From Zerene cesonia (lineage: Eukaryota; Arthropoda; Insecta; Lepidoptera; Pieridae), in assembly GCF_012273895.1 (NCBI RefSeq), contig NC_052102.1:372001-436000 (forward strand): a stretch of 64,000 bases of DNA. Direction: 5' to 3'. Positions 37,327 to 48,636 of the stretch are shown in pieces. Each line of letters begins with the position of its first letter. Positions within the stretch are counted from its first letter, which is position 1. The notes beneath the pieces are model-generated. The model worked only from the letters and a program-made list of their open reading frames with translations, was not told the DNA's origin and did not search any database. Made by a program: the position numbers and the translations under genes.

Positions 37327-39039
37327 ATGTATATATCGCACTCAATTGTTTTTCTTATCGCCTCACATTATTTTGTCGATGCGGGTAAGTAGATATTAAA
37401 TAAAATATATTGGAATTTTTTGCTCCCAGAACTTGTAGTAGGTTGAATTATTGCTAAAACAATAATGCTACGATATTTTTAATTAAAATAAAAAATAATT
37501 TTTTTGCTAAATTGTTTACTTGCAAAATTATATTGAAATTAAAACTTAGATAAAAATATCACTTAATGTAAATAAAAAACATAGCAAATACATTCTCGTA
37601 TATTTATACAACTACATACGAATTTACTTTTCAATAGTACAAATGATTTTTACAACAAATAATTTATAAAACAATCACCCTAAATATTTCCTGTGACGAG
37701 CCAAAAAACGCGATCCAGTGATTCTTAATTGATAGACTCCACGAACCTGCCACGGTTGAACAGGACCCGCCACCACAAAGTATTCCTCCTACCAGTAACT
37801 CCATCAGGCCTTTTCAAACGGCCCATATATTTTCTAATCCAGCTACACCGAACAAAGCATTTTATCGGAGCCTAGTTCTGCAATATTGTAACTTATGGCA
37901 GTCACAGCTACAATGTGGACGCCGTTAAAGGCATATAAATTTGAACCTCGGCTCATGCATGACTCTGGTTTTAATGCCCATAATAACCAGGAAGCATTTG
38001 CAACAATGTTTGCTTGCTTTCTTGATGTTAACCGACTCGCGCTTGGCTGTCGGGAAGTAATGTTATGTGCTCTATAAATTTGTGCCGCCATATAAATTAG
38101 TTTCCATTGAGGATACGGTAATGTCAAAGACATAATGTAATTTGTGTTTAAATGAAATATGTCAGGAGTTCTAAAGCAGTAAATGATAAAAGTAAATACA
38201 CATAGAATTATTGATTGTTCGTGATGGACGTAGTTAGCCTGAACCAAATGCTAAGCTACACTTAATTTAATAAATATAAAACATCTTAACTAAATGCCAA
38301 TCAATATCAATCAACAAGCTTACTACAGAATTGAATAGGTTTTCACGATATAATAATTAGATTTGCATTTTAAAATATAAAAATCAATTGCTGTTCGTTA
38401 GTCTCGCTAAAACTCGAGAACGGCTGGTCTGATTTTATAATCATGGTTTTGGTGCATTCTGAATGGTCCAGGGGAGGTTTAAAAGGTAATAACAATAAAG
38501 AGGCGGGCGAAGCCGCCGGCAGGAAGCTAGTTTTAAAATAAATATTGATTTGTTCTACACATATGTACATAACACAGCTATTCATTGAATGCATCAAAAG
38601 AAGATTAGCCCTATCTACTATATCTACATGGTCCTCAGCGCCTCCAGAAGCTTGCTTCGCAAAATTCAGATGGGAAGATTGCGGCAGAGCACCCGTACCA
38701 GTGATGTACTATTGGAGACCAGGATCCAGGTGTGAAGTTGGACTATGGCGAGGCTGCCTCCCCAATTTGAACATGTTTGACAATGAGTATGAATGTGTGG
38801 CCACCTGCATCTACACCTCAAGAGCTGCTGCCGCTGATTATCATTCCATTAACAAAGAAGAAGAACCGTCTGAAGCTGATATTGAAGTTGATGTTACTAC
38901 TGATGGTGCTGTAAATGTGACAGCAGTTACTGAGACTGTAAATGCAACTGTAGTTGATAAAAATCAACCAACGACGGTAGTTGATAGTGCTGCAGCAAAT
39001 GGGACAGCTGCCGCTGAAGCAACTACAGCTGCGATATAA
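37327..39039 (+). CDS. secreted Kunitz/BPTI-domain protein, two exons
   Basis: Join of 37327-37384 and 38639-39039 (donor G|GTAAGT, acceptor CTCAG|CG, phase 1) gives 152 residues with no internal stop. Exon 1 encodes a signal peptide (hydrophobic core at residues 7-17, cleavage likely near Ala19/Ala20). Residues 25-76 form one Kunitz domain: Cys25, 34, 51, 59, 72, 76 with spacing 8-16-7-12-3, against 8-15-7-12-3 in BPTI. The aromatic cluster YYW (43-45), Gly58, Asn64 and Phe66 are kept. Kunitz domains usually inhibit serine proteases; here the P1 position is Gly35, there is one extra residue before the aromatic cluster, and the BPTI Phe33 position is Gly54, so trypsin inhibition is doubtful. 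Residues 77-152 are an acidic, Ala/Thr/Val-rich tail with three N-glycosylation sequons (Asn112, 121, 140). An 'atttcag' directly before the ATG suggests a 5' UTR intron. Candidate AATAAA signals lie at 39430 and 39522. I do not assign a specific ortholog. Confidence 0.85.
37385..38638 (+). other. intron of the Kunitz gene
   Basis: Begins GTAAGT and ends with a pyrimidine-containing 'tctacatggtcctcag'. It carries a Helitron near its 3' end. A GC-richer block (37840-38100) is open for 134 codons on the - strand but lacks any recognisable family, so it is left unannotated. Confidence 0.75.
38371..38531 (+). mobile_element. Helitron-like element inside the Kunitz intron
   Basis: ATATAAAAATCAATTGCTG, then 'ctcgctaaaactcgagaacggctgg', 'gcattctgaatggtccag', ending GCCGGCAGGAAGCTAGT. 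Closely matches 46266-46423. It ends about 107 bases before the exon 2 acceptor. Confidence 0.8.
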
Positions 39040-39095
39040 AATAATAATAGAAGTAAAGGATATAAAGATGAGTTTTTATTGCTTATATCCCTACT

Positions 39096-39430
39096 TCTCT
39101 ACTAATATTATAAATGCGAAAGTAACTCTATCTGTCTGTTATGCTTTGACGCCTAAACCATGGAACCGATTTTGACAAAATTTGGTGTGAAGGTAGGACT
39201 GAACTTGGGAAAGGATATAGGATACTTTTTAACACGAAAAAAGGGTAGAAAGGTTTGAAAGAGGGTATGAAAGTTTGTATGAAAGTTCGTTATTGTCAAA
39301 CCAATTTTGATGAATCTTGGTATGAATATGGAGCTAAACGTGGGAAAGAACAAACCATACAACATTTTTAATGCGAAGACAATATTCCTTACCATGTCGC
39401 GCGATATGAGCGAATTCTACCAACGCACTA
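39096..39430 (+). mobile_element. Helitron-like element just 3' of the Kunitz gene
   Basis: TCTCTACTAATATTATAAATG, then 'gcctaaaccatggaaccgattttgac', with a partly duplicated second half ('ccaattttgatgaatcttgg'). It begins 57 bases after the stop codon, so the mature transcript may include it in its 3' UTR. The 3' end is approximate. Confidence 0.7.
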
Positions 39431-41019
39431 ATAAATGGACATATAGTAAAAAAAAATCATCATTTTGCACAAGAAAACAATGCGATTGATGTTACCATAT
39501 AATCCTATCCTTTCCTAACGCAATAAAGTTAGATGTTTCAGTTAAGGTTTTTACTGTACTGGCGAAATGTGAGTTTTTTCCTGTATTCCTAAAATCTGCG
39601 TTTCATCTAGGATCCAATAATACTATAAATCAAGTATCTAAGCATAGATTGATCAATGCAACTGCTTGGAACGCACAGGGACACCTACGGAAAACCATTG
39701 CAAATCATCAATTTACCGACGGAATCTCGCGCCAACGAAGCGGCCAAGGTCAACCACAGATAAATTATCAGTGCAATACAATTTGTCAGGGCTTATCACA
39801 ATCAAAGCCCACGAGCAGGTCAGTATATTTTTCAATATGGTGCGACTGTATTGGCTACATACATAAATCTTGCACGGCTGCGTGCGATAGCGTTCTATAG
39901 CTAAATTAATCTATCCTCCACACAATGCACAATATTTATTGCGAATTTATTACTATACTATTCCGCCCTCCGGCTCCGCTCGTAGAGATAGCAGGTGATA
40001 GGTTTATCGACCTATCACTGTTTATTATAACGCCCACAAATGAAATCTTGCAACACAATGGGATTGGACGACATTAACTGACGCTTCCGATGTTTTGCGT
40101 TCATTGCTTGCCGCGTACGTGCGTAAATCTTACTTGCGTAGATTGGAGAGCAATGGACGAGTGTTGTGCGCGTGGAGTTAAGGCTGTTGTGGTTAATAAA
40201 ATAGATCAGTGATCATAATATTACAATGGTTCAATTAATTTTCATTGAGCGGAGAGCTTGAGAGATAAGTTCATCTCAATTGGCGTAGACCTGTTTGACC
40301 CCAGCTGTTGCACCACGTGGGCTTGATACCATATTATTTTATCCGTGGCATAATAATTTATCTGTCAAATGGAAATTTATGTCGGTAATTACTTCTATGA
40401 TTTAATTACGTATATGTAAAGTATGTTTTGTAATAACGTAACATTTAAAAAGGTATATAGATTCTGTGTCGTTGCTACGAGAGCAATTTAAATATCTCAA
40501 GAAATAAATTTGAAATTTGATACAATTTTCACAAAATCAATGAAAAATGTTTTATTTAATTTCAATTAATTGTAATAAACTATATAATTTTAATGGTACT
40601 ACACAACAAATCAGCTTTTAAAAAAACAATCAGAAATCAATATGAATCATCAAAATCCGTTCAGCCAGTCAAAAGTTCTAAGGAACAAACTCAAAAACAA
40701 AATATACATACATCATTTCTGAAGTCGGCTGCAAATTAAAGTAACAAGACATAAAGAGGCATTATTTGTAACGAAGTTTCACGTGTGAAATCGCTTATAT
40801 GTATCCTTTGAAGATTTCATGTGTTTTCATGATATAACTGCCCCAAGGAGACATGAGATATGGGTTTGTCATAACCTAGATATGAGTTTTACAACTATAT
40901 TTCAAAATAAACCTGACAGATTCTGCTGTAACCTGTGTCACGGATTAGGCATTTTACTACAAATAAGATCCTAAATATTTCATATTTCTTTACACAACTT
41001 AGCATTAAGGTTACGACAA
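39431..41019. other. intergenic; includes possible Kunitz poly-A signal
   Basis: AATAAA at 39522. A small GTGATAGGT/ACCTATCAC stem lies at 39996-40019. 40640-40730 has a faint reversed Helitron trace ('tcaaaatccgttcagcc'). Two overlapping frames at 39649-39900 have no signature. Confidence 0.4.
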
Positions 41020-41363
41020 TTTTTTTTTTTTCTGTCATAGTCGGCAATGGAGCTGGTGGGTCGCCTGATGGTAAGCGCTACCACCGCCCATGAACATTTG
41101 GAGAGGCATAAGGTCAATTGCAGACCTTTCGCCTCTACAAATGGATTGCCGACTTTAATTGGGAAGGGATTAGGAAAGGATTGATGAGAGGAAGAAAGGA
41201 AAGGACTGGGAAGGGTAAGGAAAAGGATATGGGCCTCCGGCTCCCCCACTCACCATACGAAACACAATAGCAAGCTATTATTTCACGCCGGTTTTCTGTG
41301 GGGGTGTGGTACTTCCCCGGTGCGAGCTGGCCCAATTCGTGCCGAAGCGTGCTCGACTCCCAC
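41020..41363 (-). mobile_element. SINE family S, full-length copy with near-perfect hairpin
   Basis: On the - strand: head GTGGGAGTCGAGCACGC, GGGCCAGCTCGCACCGGGG, pyrimidine-rich centre, two hairpin arms with few mismatches, CATGGGCGGTGGTAGCGC, CACCAGCTCCATTGCCGAC and an A-rich end (the T run at 41020-41031). Same subfamily as 6172. Confidence 0.92.
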
Positions 41364-42107
41364 AATAGATTCACAATTTGATTAACTAGACCATGGCTTG
41401 GACTGGTTTGAGATAAACATTTTATATAATGTGTATATTATATACAAATCGATATTGTTACAATTATATCGTGTTCAACTCAAGAAATAATGTTTAAATT
41501 AGTTTAGTAATGTAATAATACCTTATGTGGGAGTAGCTGGTTTCCAGCTTATCTATTTAGAACAAACAACCACTTACATAAAATATAAGCGTATATATTT
41601 TTAAAAGCGGGCAACTCCAGGTGATATATATAGCTCACTGTACTCAGCCATCACATTTAAATCGGTCCAGTACTGAGATTAGCACGTTCAAACAAACAAA
41701 CTTTCCACTCAGCCATCTGGCTGCTTTTATGAAAAAAACCTTACAAACAATACTCAGACCTATATAATATAGCCAATAATATACCTAAATATGTTCAAAA
41801 CACCAAACCTACTGACTTCTCGATAAGCCACGGTTACGGGAAGTTTTGTATCAGTGATCTTCACTCAGGAACGTTAAGCGGCAGCGAGCTCTGCTGCAGA
41901 GATCTGCGAATTAAAACGTCAGGTGATTTGCATTTGTCATGTCATATTCATGTCAATGTAGGCTTAGAACAAGGGAGGAATGGAGTGGTCTTTGTTTATA
42001 TGCGTATGGTGTACAGGAACAGAGGTGGGGTCCATTTTACTGTAGTTCATACCTGTCCTAGATGACCAATGATTATTGTAATATTGAAAAATATTAGGCA
42101 CCCCACA
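41364..42107. other. intergenic; one Lep1 trace and a GC-richer block
   Basis: 41640-41710 reads, in reverse, like the Lep1 5' half ('aaatcggtccagtactgagattagcacgttcaaacaaac' in pieces). 41865-41960 is repeat-free and contains ATTTGCAT (POU octamer type) next to 'gagctctgctgcagagatct'. Confidence 0.4.
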
Positions 42108-42171
42108 CTTTACCATCAGGCGAACCACCAGCTCAGCTGCCCGCTATGTCATAAAAAAAAAATAAAAAAAA
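42108..42171 (+). mobile_element. SINE family S, tail only
   Basis: 'ctttaccatcaggcgaaccaccagctcagctgcccgc', then TATGTCATAAAAAAAAAA. 5'-truncated copy. Confidence 0.75.
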
Positions 42172-42636
42172 ACTTTTTACTCTGAATTGAAGAATAGTGA
42201 GTTGTATCTGACCTGAATCATAATCTTAAATTTTATTACAATTTTGTTTTGAGGTGTTTCATTATGATCGATTGTTTCATCTGCAAATACAGTTATAATT
42301 AACTCTTTGCTATCAAAAATCTTTTTCTACTTTTTAGTTCAATTTGCAATAAAAGCGTGTTTTTTAGTTTTTTTAAACTACAATTTATTTTCACTCATAA
42401 AAAAAAATCACACACTACTCCACGCCTTTTTGTTCGCTGGCGGTTTGATTGAAAGTGATGCGATGACTTTTGAAATGCAAAACGAGAGGTGACTGCAGTC
42501 TGGGCTCAGAAAACAATGTACATTCATGCCAAACTCTCTGGCACTGTCTGTCTATTTATTCGACCATGACTCAGGAACTACTGAACGGATACTCACGCAG
42601 TTTTACCAAAATACATGAATATATTAAAAATGTTGC
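42172..42636. other. spacer with a Helitron trace
   Basis: 42545-42635 has 'ctgtctgtctatttattcgacc' and 'caggaactactgaacggat', Helitron-like but incomplete. No gene supported. Confidence 0.4.
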
Positions 42637-42895
42637 AGTAGTGGCTCAGTGGTGAGGACCTCGGACTTCAAAATTGATACGTCGGGGTTGGAGACCGGGC
42701 AGCGTGCAGTAATTGAATTGATTTTTCAATTTATCTGCACATGTGGATAACATCACCACTGCTCGAAACGGTAAACATCCTGAGGAAACGGCATTGGCAT
42801 GTCCGAGAATTAAAAAGTTCAACGATATCTGCCAACCCGCACTTGGCCAGCGTGGTGGATTATGGCCTGAACCCTCATAGAAGCCTGTGACGGAA
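42637..42895 (+). mobile_element. SINE family G, tRNA-headed copy
   Basis: A box TGGCTCAGTGG (42642-42652) and B box GGTTGGAGACC (42686-42696, one change from GGTTCGAGACC) at tRNA spacing. Then the body with CTGCACATGTGGATAACATC, CTTGGCCAGCGTGGTGG and CCTGAACCCTCATA. The GATGAT tail is replaced by a short repeat of 'ctgtgacgg'. Confidence 0.87.
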
Positions 42896-43061
42896 CCAGT
42901 AATCTGTGACGGTACAAGCAAAACTGGGTCGAATACTATATAATAAAGTGAAGATTATAGATTGAATGGATGAAAATTCTTTATTTAATACATGAAAAAC
43001 GGTATTCTTTAGATTGGTCTGTGATCTGATCGGTCAACAAGGTAACCCGGTCAGCTTCTAT

Positions 43062-43215
43062 ACCAATAATATAAAGTCGAAGAGTTTGTTTATATAAACG
43101 CGTAATCTCAGGAAACAGTGGACCGATTTTGAAAATTCTCTCATCAATGTTCGTGATCTCTGAGTACTGTAGTACTATAGGCTATAGCTTTACCACGGGT
43201 GAAGCAAAATAAATA
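43062..43215 (+). mobile_element. Lep1-type Helitron fragment
   Basis: 'accaataatataaagtcgaagagtttg', 'cgcgtaatctcagg', 'agtggaccgattttgaaaattct' and 'aggctatagctttaccacggg' keep the Lep1 order. The CTAGT end is lost. Confidence 0.65.
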
Positions 43216-43290
43216 AAAAAAATATAAAAATAGCAAGTCGGTGAGAGTCGGAGCGTGGACAGTTCAAAAATTTCAAGGTCATAATAGAAT

Positions 43291-43350
43291 ATTCATCATC
43301 ATCAGCCCATCCATGTGCCCATCCTACAGGCCTCATATAAGAGTTAATAT
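43291..43350 (-). mobile_element. SINE family G, tail fragment
   Basis: 'ttcatcatcatcagcccatccatg' and 'tacaggcctcatataagagtt' correspond to the reversed tail of the element at 34941. Confidence 0.65.
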
Positions 43351-44156
43351 TACGTTATATAAATATACCATATCAGTGACACTTCGCAACTACGTAATAA
43401 TAAATTGTCAACGTCCAGATCGCTGCAATAAATTACATTCACACTATATCGACGGTTCACAAATCCTTAAGGAGACCACCATTCTTCATTCCCGGGATAT
43501 AATACCGTTATTGTAGCTGCGACCAGCTCACCCTGACACCTGTCCACGTACACCAATACGTGAGCGCGTACCGGGATCCCAGTTTACTGCAAACGCAGGG
43601 GCCAAGTTGTACTGGTGATCTGTTTGAGACATATTTCACGCGCGCTCCGGGAATACTGTGTTTATATTTTGTTTGAATTTTTTGGTACAATGCGATGGCG
43701 TCGAATTTTCTGTTAATTAATCGTTTTAGGATGTGCTTCCTTTTGTGTTTTAATGAATAATAGTGGAAACGTATCGAAATATCTTGCTGACGTTTTAATT
43801 ATCTTTTAGTGTCATTTTTAAAGCTGCTAAATGAACGAGAAAGAACAGTAAGTACTTATATATATGTATAAACGTACTTTACTACTTCTAAATAATCATA
43901 TATTATATTTAACAGTAAGCCTTATTAATAAATTGTTTTTCTAAAATGCAAGCATCTTATTTAATGTCCTCAAAAAATGTGTGTTCTTTTTAACAAGAGT
44001 AATAAAATTCTAAAGTATATTAAAAAAGGCTGTAACAGATAGTAACTCAAACTCAAAACTTAAACATTTATAGATTCAATTAGACTTCTAGAGGCGCTTT
44101 CGAAAACTTATGTACTCAATATTTCTCATGTTGACATTCTGTCAATATTATTAAGT
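43351..44156. other. intergenic; GC-richer block and a weak donor
   Basis: 43500-43650 is GC-richer with no recognised repeat. At 43831 an ATG in good context runs six codons into GTAAGT (43848), a possible short first exon, but nothing downstream supports it. Confidence 0.3.
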
Positions 44157-44384
44157 ACTAGCTGCGCCCCGCGGTTTCACATAATAAGTCAATATAATAG
44201 TGCATAAGTCCATATCCCGTAGGAATGTCAGGATAAAAATGAGCCTCTACGTTATTCCAGTTTTCCAGCTATCTACGTACCAAATTTCATCGCAATCGGT
44301 TCAGTAGTTTTTGCGTGAAAGAGCAACAAACACACACACATCCTTACAAACTTTCCCAATTATAATATTACTCGTATAGTAGGA
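44157..44384 (-). mobile_element. non-autonomous Helitron, family A, with insertion
   Basis: ACTAGCTGCGCCCCGCGG to TATTACTCGTATAGTAGGA in reverse. About 20 bases longer than other copies because of 'ataataagtcaatataatag' in the GC-rich end segment. Confidence 0.86.
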
Positions 44385-46265
44385 TTATATAGAAAATAAA
44401 TAAATTACCATTTCAAAATTATTAAGTATATTATAATATAGAAAGTAAATAAATTAATGCTTTTTGGCTATTCAATTATCCAACACAAACACCTCTATAT
44501 CGCTTTCCCAAGAACTATATAGGAAAATGTGTTTAAAATGGCCGCCATTCTAACCTCAACACACGCGGTGACGTCATAGCTCGCTAGATTTCTATTTCGA
44601 AATAAGCTTCATTTGGTATCTCATAGGCGTATAAAATATTATCATATTCAATAGAGCTGGTCGCATGCCTCATTAGGCATAACACACATTAGTTTATATT
44701 CAAAGGTAATATAATTATCGTGTATGTACAGTGGAGTGGAATCACTGCATTGGGCTCTCGGTAAATAGACAGTGTTACGGCTCTGTTTGCGTTCGTTCAC
44801 GGTTTTGCAACGCGGTGCTTGGTTGATTAAATGGCCCTTATTTGGGCATGTTTTTTTTAACTATTTCGATAGTTATTTCAGCAATATTTATACAAGTGTG
44901 GATGGGGTTGTACTGGCGTAGTGCGATTTATTTTTGGGGGGTTGAGGCAGTAAATCGATTACAAGTAAAATAACCCGTGTGTTTATGAGAAAAAATATTA
45001 CACTTTTCTTGTAATTTGGAATGATTTTGGGGCGTGTTTTGATCAGCTTTGAACTCCTTAAAATGCCTGTTAAAGCCCATGCTTGTATGTGTTCTTTTCA
45101 ACCGTCTTAACGACTTAAACAGAGGAGATCTAATCGAGTGTATTTTTTTGGATTTTTTAGCTTTACACTGAGTGAACCAATTTTTATTATTCTTTTTTTT
45201 TTTGAAAGCACCAGCTTGAATTGTGGTCACATTTAAATTTTGTTTAGACCTGACAATTTGAAGACGGTTTACTTTTTAAATAAAGGAAAATACCCAGAAA
45301 TTTCAAACCGTTTAATAATAATAAATATCAGCTAAGTAGCATAATAATTGCTATATCTCACATTTATTATTTAAAAAAATCGATGTCTCGTACCGTAGTC
45401 CAGTGGACACGTGCCCAGTCACACAATGTTGTCTTAGGTAAATCGTCCCGAGCAGCGACAACACTTGTCTGTTTCTGTGTTTGCTCTGGCAACACTATCT
45501 AACGCAGCCGTACCCACTGCGTGAACCGATCTCAGCTTTTGTGGATCATTAATTACAACTAGATTCATTGTACATGCATGAGTTTTAAACCTGTCGTTAT
45601 CTGTGATATAGGATTAATACAGGTAATTACTATGCAAGCCGAATAAGAATAGGATTGATTTTGCGCCATTTTGTGACGTCATAGGTATTGATTCAAATTA
45701 ATAATCGAAGTTAATAAATAACGTTTATATATAAATATGGTGTAAATACAATCAAAATAAACTTCCAATAAAATGCAGAAAGGATTTCTGAATCATTATC
45801 TTGGGAATCGGGACATTTGACACTTAGTTAATGCCTTTGTTTCTTTATCTTTCTTTAATATCGCAACACAGAATTTATTTAATTTCTTAATGTAATTTTT
45901 ATATCTGGTAGTTAACTAGGCAGAACGTAATATAAGCTACTTCTGACAGCGGTGAAACATCTATACCTATTCATGAAAATTTCCTCAAAGGTAGTAAAAA
46001 GAGAATATTAAACTGATGTCTGCAACAGGTAGAAGAAAATCGTGAGGATCCGATCATCTATTGCAGATAACGTTTCATAAAAATAATGAAATAAGACGAA
46101 ACAGCTTTTAATACAAATTTAACTATTAACCTCTCTCTGGATTCCCCTAGAACGGACAAGAGTATAATTATAAAATATCTCACTTAAGAAAATAAAACTT
46201 TCTCCTGCCGAGTGAATTAGATTCAAAACCAGTTTGATAAGATTTAAGTTTAGCACGTAACGAAA
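44385..46265. other. intergenic with two TGACGTCA sites
   Basis: TGACGTCA at 44569-44576 and 45674-45681, the second in the context 'gcgccattttgtgacgtcata'. A 100-codon Lys-rich frame on the - strand (44928-45230) is low-complexity and not accepted. Confidence 0.4.
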
Positions 46266-46423
46266 TCTTATATATAAAAATCAATTGCTGTTCGATAGTC
46301 CCGCTAAAACTCGAGAATGGCTGGTCTGATTCTTATTAATATGGTTTTGCTGCATTCTGAATAGTCCAGGGAAGGTTTAAAAGGTAAAACGGAGGCGGGC
46401 GAAGCCGCGAGCGGGAAGCTAGT
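46266..46423 (+). mobile_element. Helitron-like element
   Basis: TCTTATATATAAAAATCAAT, 'cccgctaaaactcgagaatggctgg', 'gcattctgaatagtccagg', ending GCGAGCGGGAAGCTAGT. Sister copy of the one in the Kunitz intron. Confidence 0.82.
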
Positions 46424-46494
46424 ATTAAATAAATACGAAGTCTTTTAAATAATTAAAGTGATGATATCGTATATTAATCCTTATTATATAGTAT

Positions 46495-46674
46495 ACTAGC
46501 TGCACCCGGCAAACGCTGTTCTGCCTTACTCTTATCGTTTAGTGGTATGAAAAATAGATGTTAGCCGATTCTCAGACCTACCCAATATGCTTACCAAATT
46601 TAAGAGGAATCGGTCAAGCCGTTTCGGAGGAGTATAGAGACTAACATTGTGACACGAGAATTTTATATATTAGA
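46495..46674 (-). mobile_element. Helitron-like element
   Basis: In reverse it starts TCTAATATATAAAATTCTCG and ends CAGCGTTTGCCGGGTGCAGCTAGT in two steps, with 'cggcttgaccgattcc' inside. Distinct from family A in sequence but same architecture. Confidence 0.8.
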
Positions 46675-47030
46675 TATTTCCTATTCGTTCATGTCCAAAT
46701 ATTTAGTAGTCATTGGATATCTCCCACAGTGGGTAAGCTAAGGAGATGTTTCTAGTGCGATCTAGCCGCTACATTATTGGGCCCGAATTGAATTCCTTGT
46801 TTTGATCGTTTGTATTTCGCTCCTTTGTTATCGCTGTGCTATCGGCTTTTGTGTTTGCGAAATTACTTTTTTACAGGGAAATAATTTTATAGTTTTTTTT
46901 AAGGATAATGCAAGGAGATTTAATAAGAAGATTTGTTATCTGTGTAATTCCATAATATATGTATTTTTATCACAATAATTGCACTTTCAAATAACAATTA
47001 GTATATTCAGTTACAGTCGCTTCCCGAGTC
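46675..47030. other. intergenic, nothing recognised
   Basis: No supported feature. Confidence 0.5.
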
Positions 47031-47192
47031 TGTGCCTATGTATGTATGTATGTATGCTTAGATCTTAATACACAGCGGATTTTGATGGTTTTTTTAAAAG
47101 ATAGAGTGATTTAAAAGAAAATTTTATGCGTATTATAACATCTATTAAACGACTCCGGATTAACGCGTGCGAAGCCACGGGCAAAAGCTAGT
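47031..47192 (+). mobile_element. Helitron-like element, family C
   Basis: A TATG tetranucleotide run, 'acacagcggattttgatgg', 'agagtgattt', then 'taacgcgtgcgaagccacgg' and GCAAAAGCTAGT at the end. Matches 14440-14599. Confidence 0.75.
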
Positions 47193-47215
47193 CAACGATA
47201 TAAAAAAAAAAAAAA

Positions 47216-48215
47216 NNNNNNNNNNNNNNNNNNNNNNNNNNNNNNNNNNNNNNNNNNNNNNNNNNNNNNNNNNNNNNNNNNNNNNNNNNNNNNNNNNNNN
47301 NNNNNNNNNNNNNNNNNNNNNNNNNNNNNNNNNNNNNNNNNNNNNNNNNNNNNNNNNNNNNNNNNNNNNNNNNNNNNNNNNNNNNNNNNNNNNNNNNNNN
47401 NNNNNNNNNNNNNNNNNNNNNNNNNNNNNNNNNNNNNNNNNNNNNNNNNNNNNNNNNNNNNNNNNNNNNNNNNNNNNNNNNNNNNNNNNNNNNNNNNNNN
47501 NNNNNNNNNNNNNNNNNNNNNNNNNNNNNNNNNNNNNNNNNNNNNNNNNNNNNNNNNNNNNNNNNNNNNNNNNNNNNNNNNNNNNNNNNNNNNNNNNNNN
47601 NNNNNNNNNNNNNNNNNNNNNNNNNNNNNNNNNNNNNNNNNNNNNNNNNNNNNNNNNNNNNNNNNNNNNNNNNNNNNNNNNNNNNNNNNNNNNNNNNNNN
47701 NNNNNNNNNNNNNNNNNNNNNNNNNNNNNNNNNNNNNNNNNNNNNNNNNNNNNNNNNNNNNNNNNNNNNNNNNNNNNNNNNNNNNNNNNNNNNNNNNNNN
47801 NNNNNNNNNNNNNNNNNNNNNNNNNNNNNNNNNNNNNNNNNNNNNNNNNNNNNNNNNNNNNNNNNNNNNNNNNNNNNNNNNNNNNNNNNNNNNNNNNNNN
47901 NNNNNNNNNNNNNNNNNNNNNNNNNNNNNNNNNNNNNNNNNNNNNNNNNNNNNNNNNNNNNNNNNNNNNNNNNNNNNNNNNNNNNNNNNNNNNNNNNNNN
48001 NNNNNNNNNNNNNNNNNNNNNNNNNNNNNNNNNNNNNNNNNNNNNNNNNNNNNNNNNNNNNNNNNNNNNNNNNNNNNNNNNNNNNNNNNNNNNNNNNNNN
48101 NNNNNNNNNNNNNNNNNNNNNNNNNNNNNNNNNNNNNNNNNNNNNNNNNNNNNNNNNNNNNNNNNNNNNNNNNNNNNNNNNNNNNNNNNNNNNNNNNNNN
48201 NNNNNNNNNNNNNNN
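47216..48215. other. assembly gap, 1000 N
   Basis: Exactly 1000 undetermined bases, preceded by a run of 14 A. The round number suggests a placeholder, so the true distance is unknown. Open frames that cross it are meaningless. Confidence 0.99.
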
Positions 48216-48231
48216 GGCTAATATGTATATA

Positions 48232-48633
48232 TTAATCTTGTTTATGATGGGTTTTAAGTTGATCCAAGTCCTCCTCTCTTTCGATTCTAATTGATGGTAA
48301 ACCTTCTTTTTTGCGTAGAAACACTTTACCATTCGTTGTCCAGCAGAATTTATAATCTGATGTGGTTGCAAAATCTCTAGTATGAAAAAATAGCCTTCTG
48401 GTTTTGGGAGTGAGATATTCCGATATATATATTTTTTTATTAGTACCAGCCATTTCAAGATCGGCTGTGCATACTTTGTTTTCCTGATGATCTTTGTTGT
48501 ATTTCTTGAAGCATGCTAAAACCTTTTGCTTTGTAAAAACGTTTGTGAATTTTACTACTTCTGGTTTTGAGTCTGGTTTCGAACCCGTGCGGAAAACGTC
48601 ATAAATATCTAGATATAGCACAGACACTCCGAT
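48232..48633 (-). pseudogene. transposon-derived FP25K-like domain, broken ORF1
   Basis: Open from just after a TAA (48634-48636) to the stop at 48232. The frame has no ATG at its start; the first candidate start is a GTG at 48627, so it is truncated or interrupted at its 5' end. About 130 residues. The segment with VVKF...FKKY, then KKIYISEYLTP, DYKFCW and GKVFLRKKEG...REEDL matches, from memory, the C-terminal domain related to baculovirus FP25K that is common in ORF1 proteins of insect non-LTR retrotransposons. Such proteins bind nucleic acid and act with a reverse transcriptase encoded downstream. Here downstream is the assembly gap, 16 bases away. A host gene is possible but less likely. 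Confidence 0.6.
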
Positions 48634-48636
48634 TTA

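Noticed and set aside
37843..38247. 134-codon - strand open frame inside the Kunitz intron
   Set aside because: No family signature; the GC-richer block could explain the lack of stops. It might be conserved non-coding DNA, but the coding claim is unsupported.
43831..43847. Six-codon ATG frame ending at GTAAGT (MNEKEQ-like)
   Set aside because: Too short to support and no downstream exon; kept only as a note in the spacer entry.
44928..45230. 100-codon - strand frame rich in Lys
   Set aside because: Low-complexity product of T-rich runs, no domain.
47160..48458. Very long open frames on both strands across 47160-48458
   Set aside because: They consist almost entirely of the 1000 N gap.
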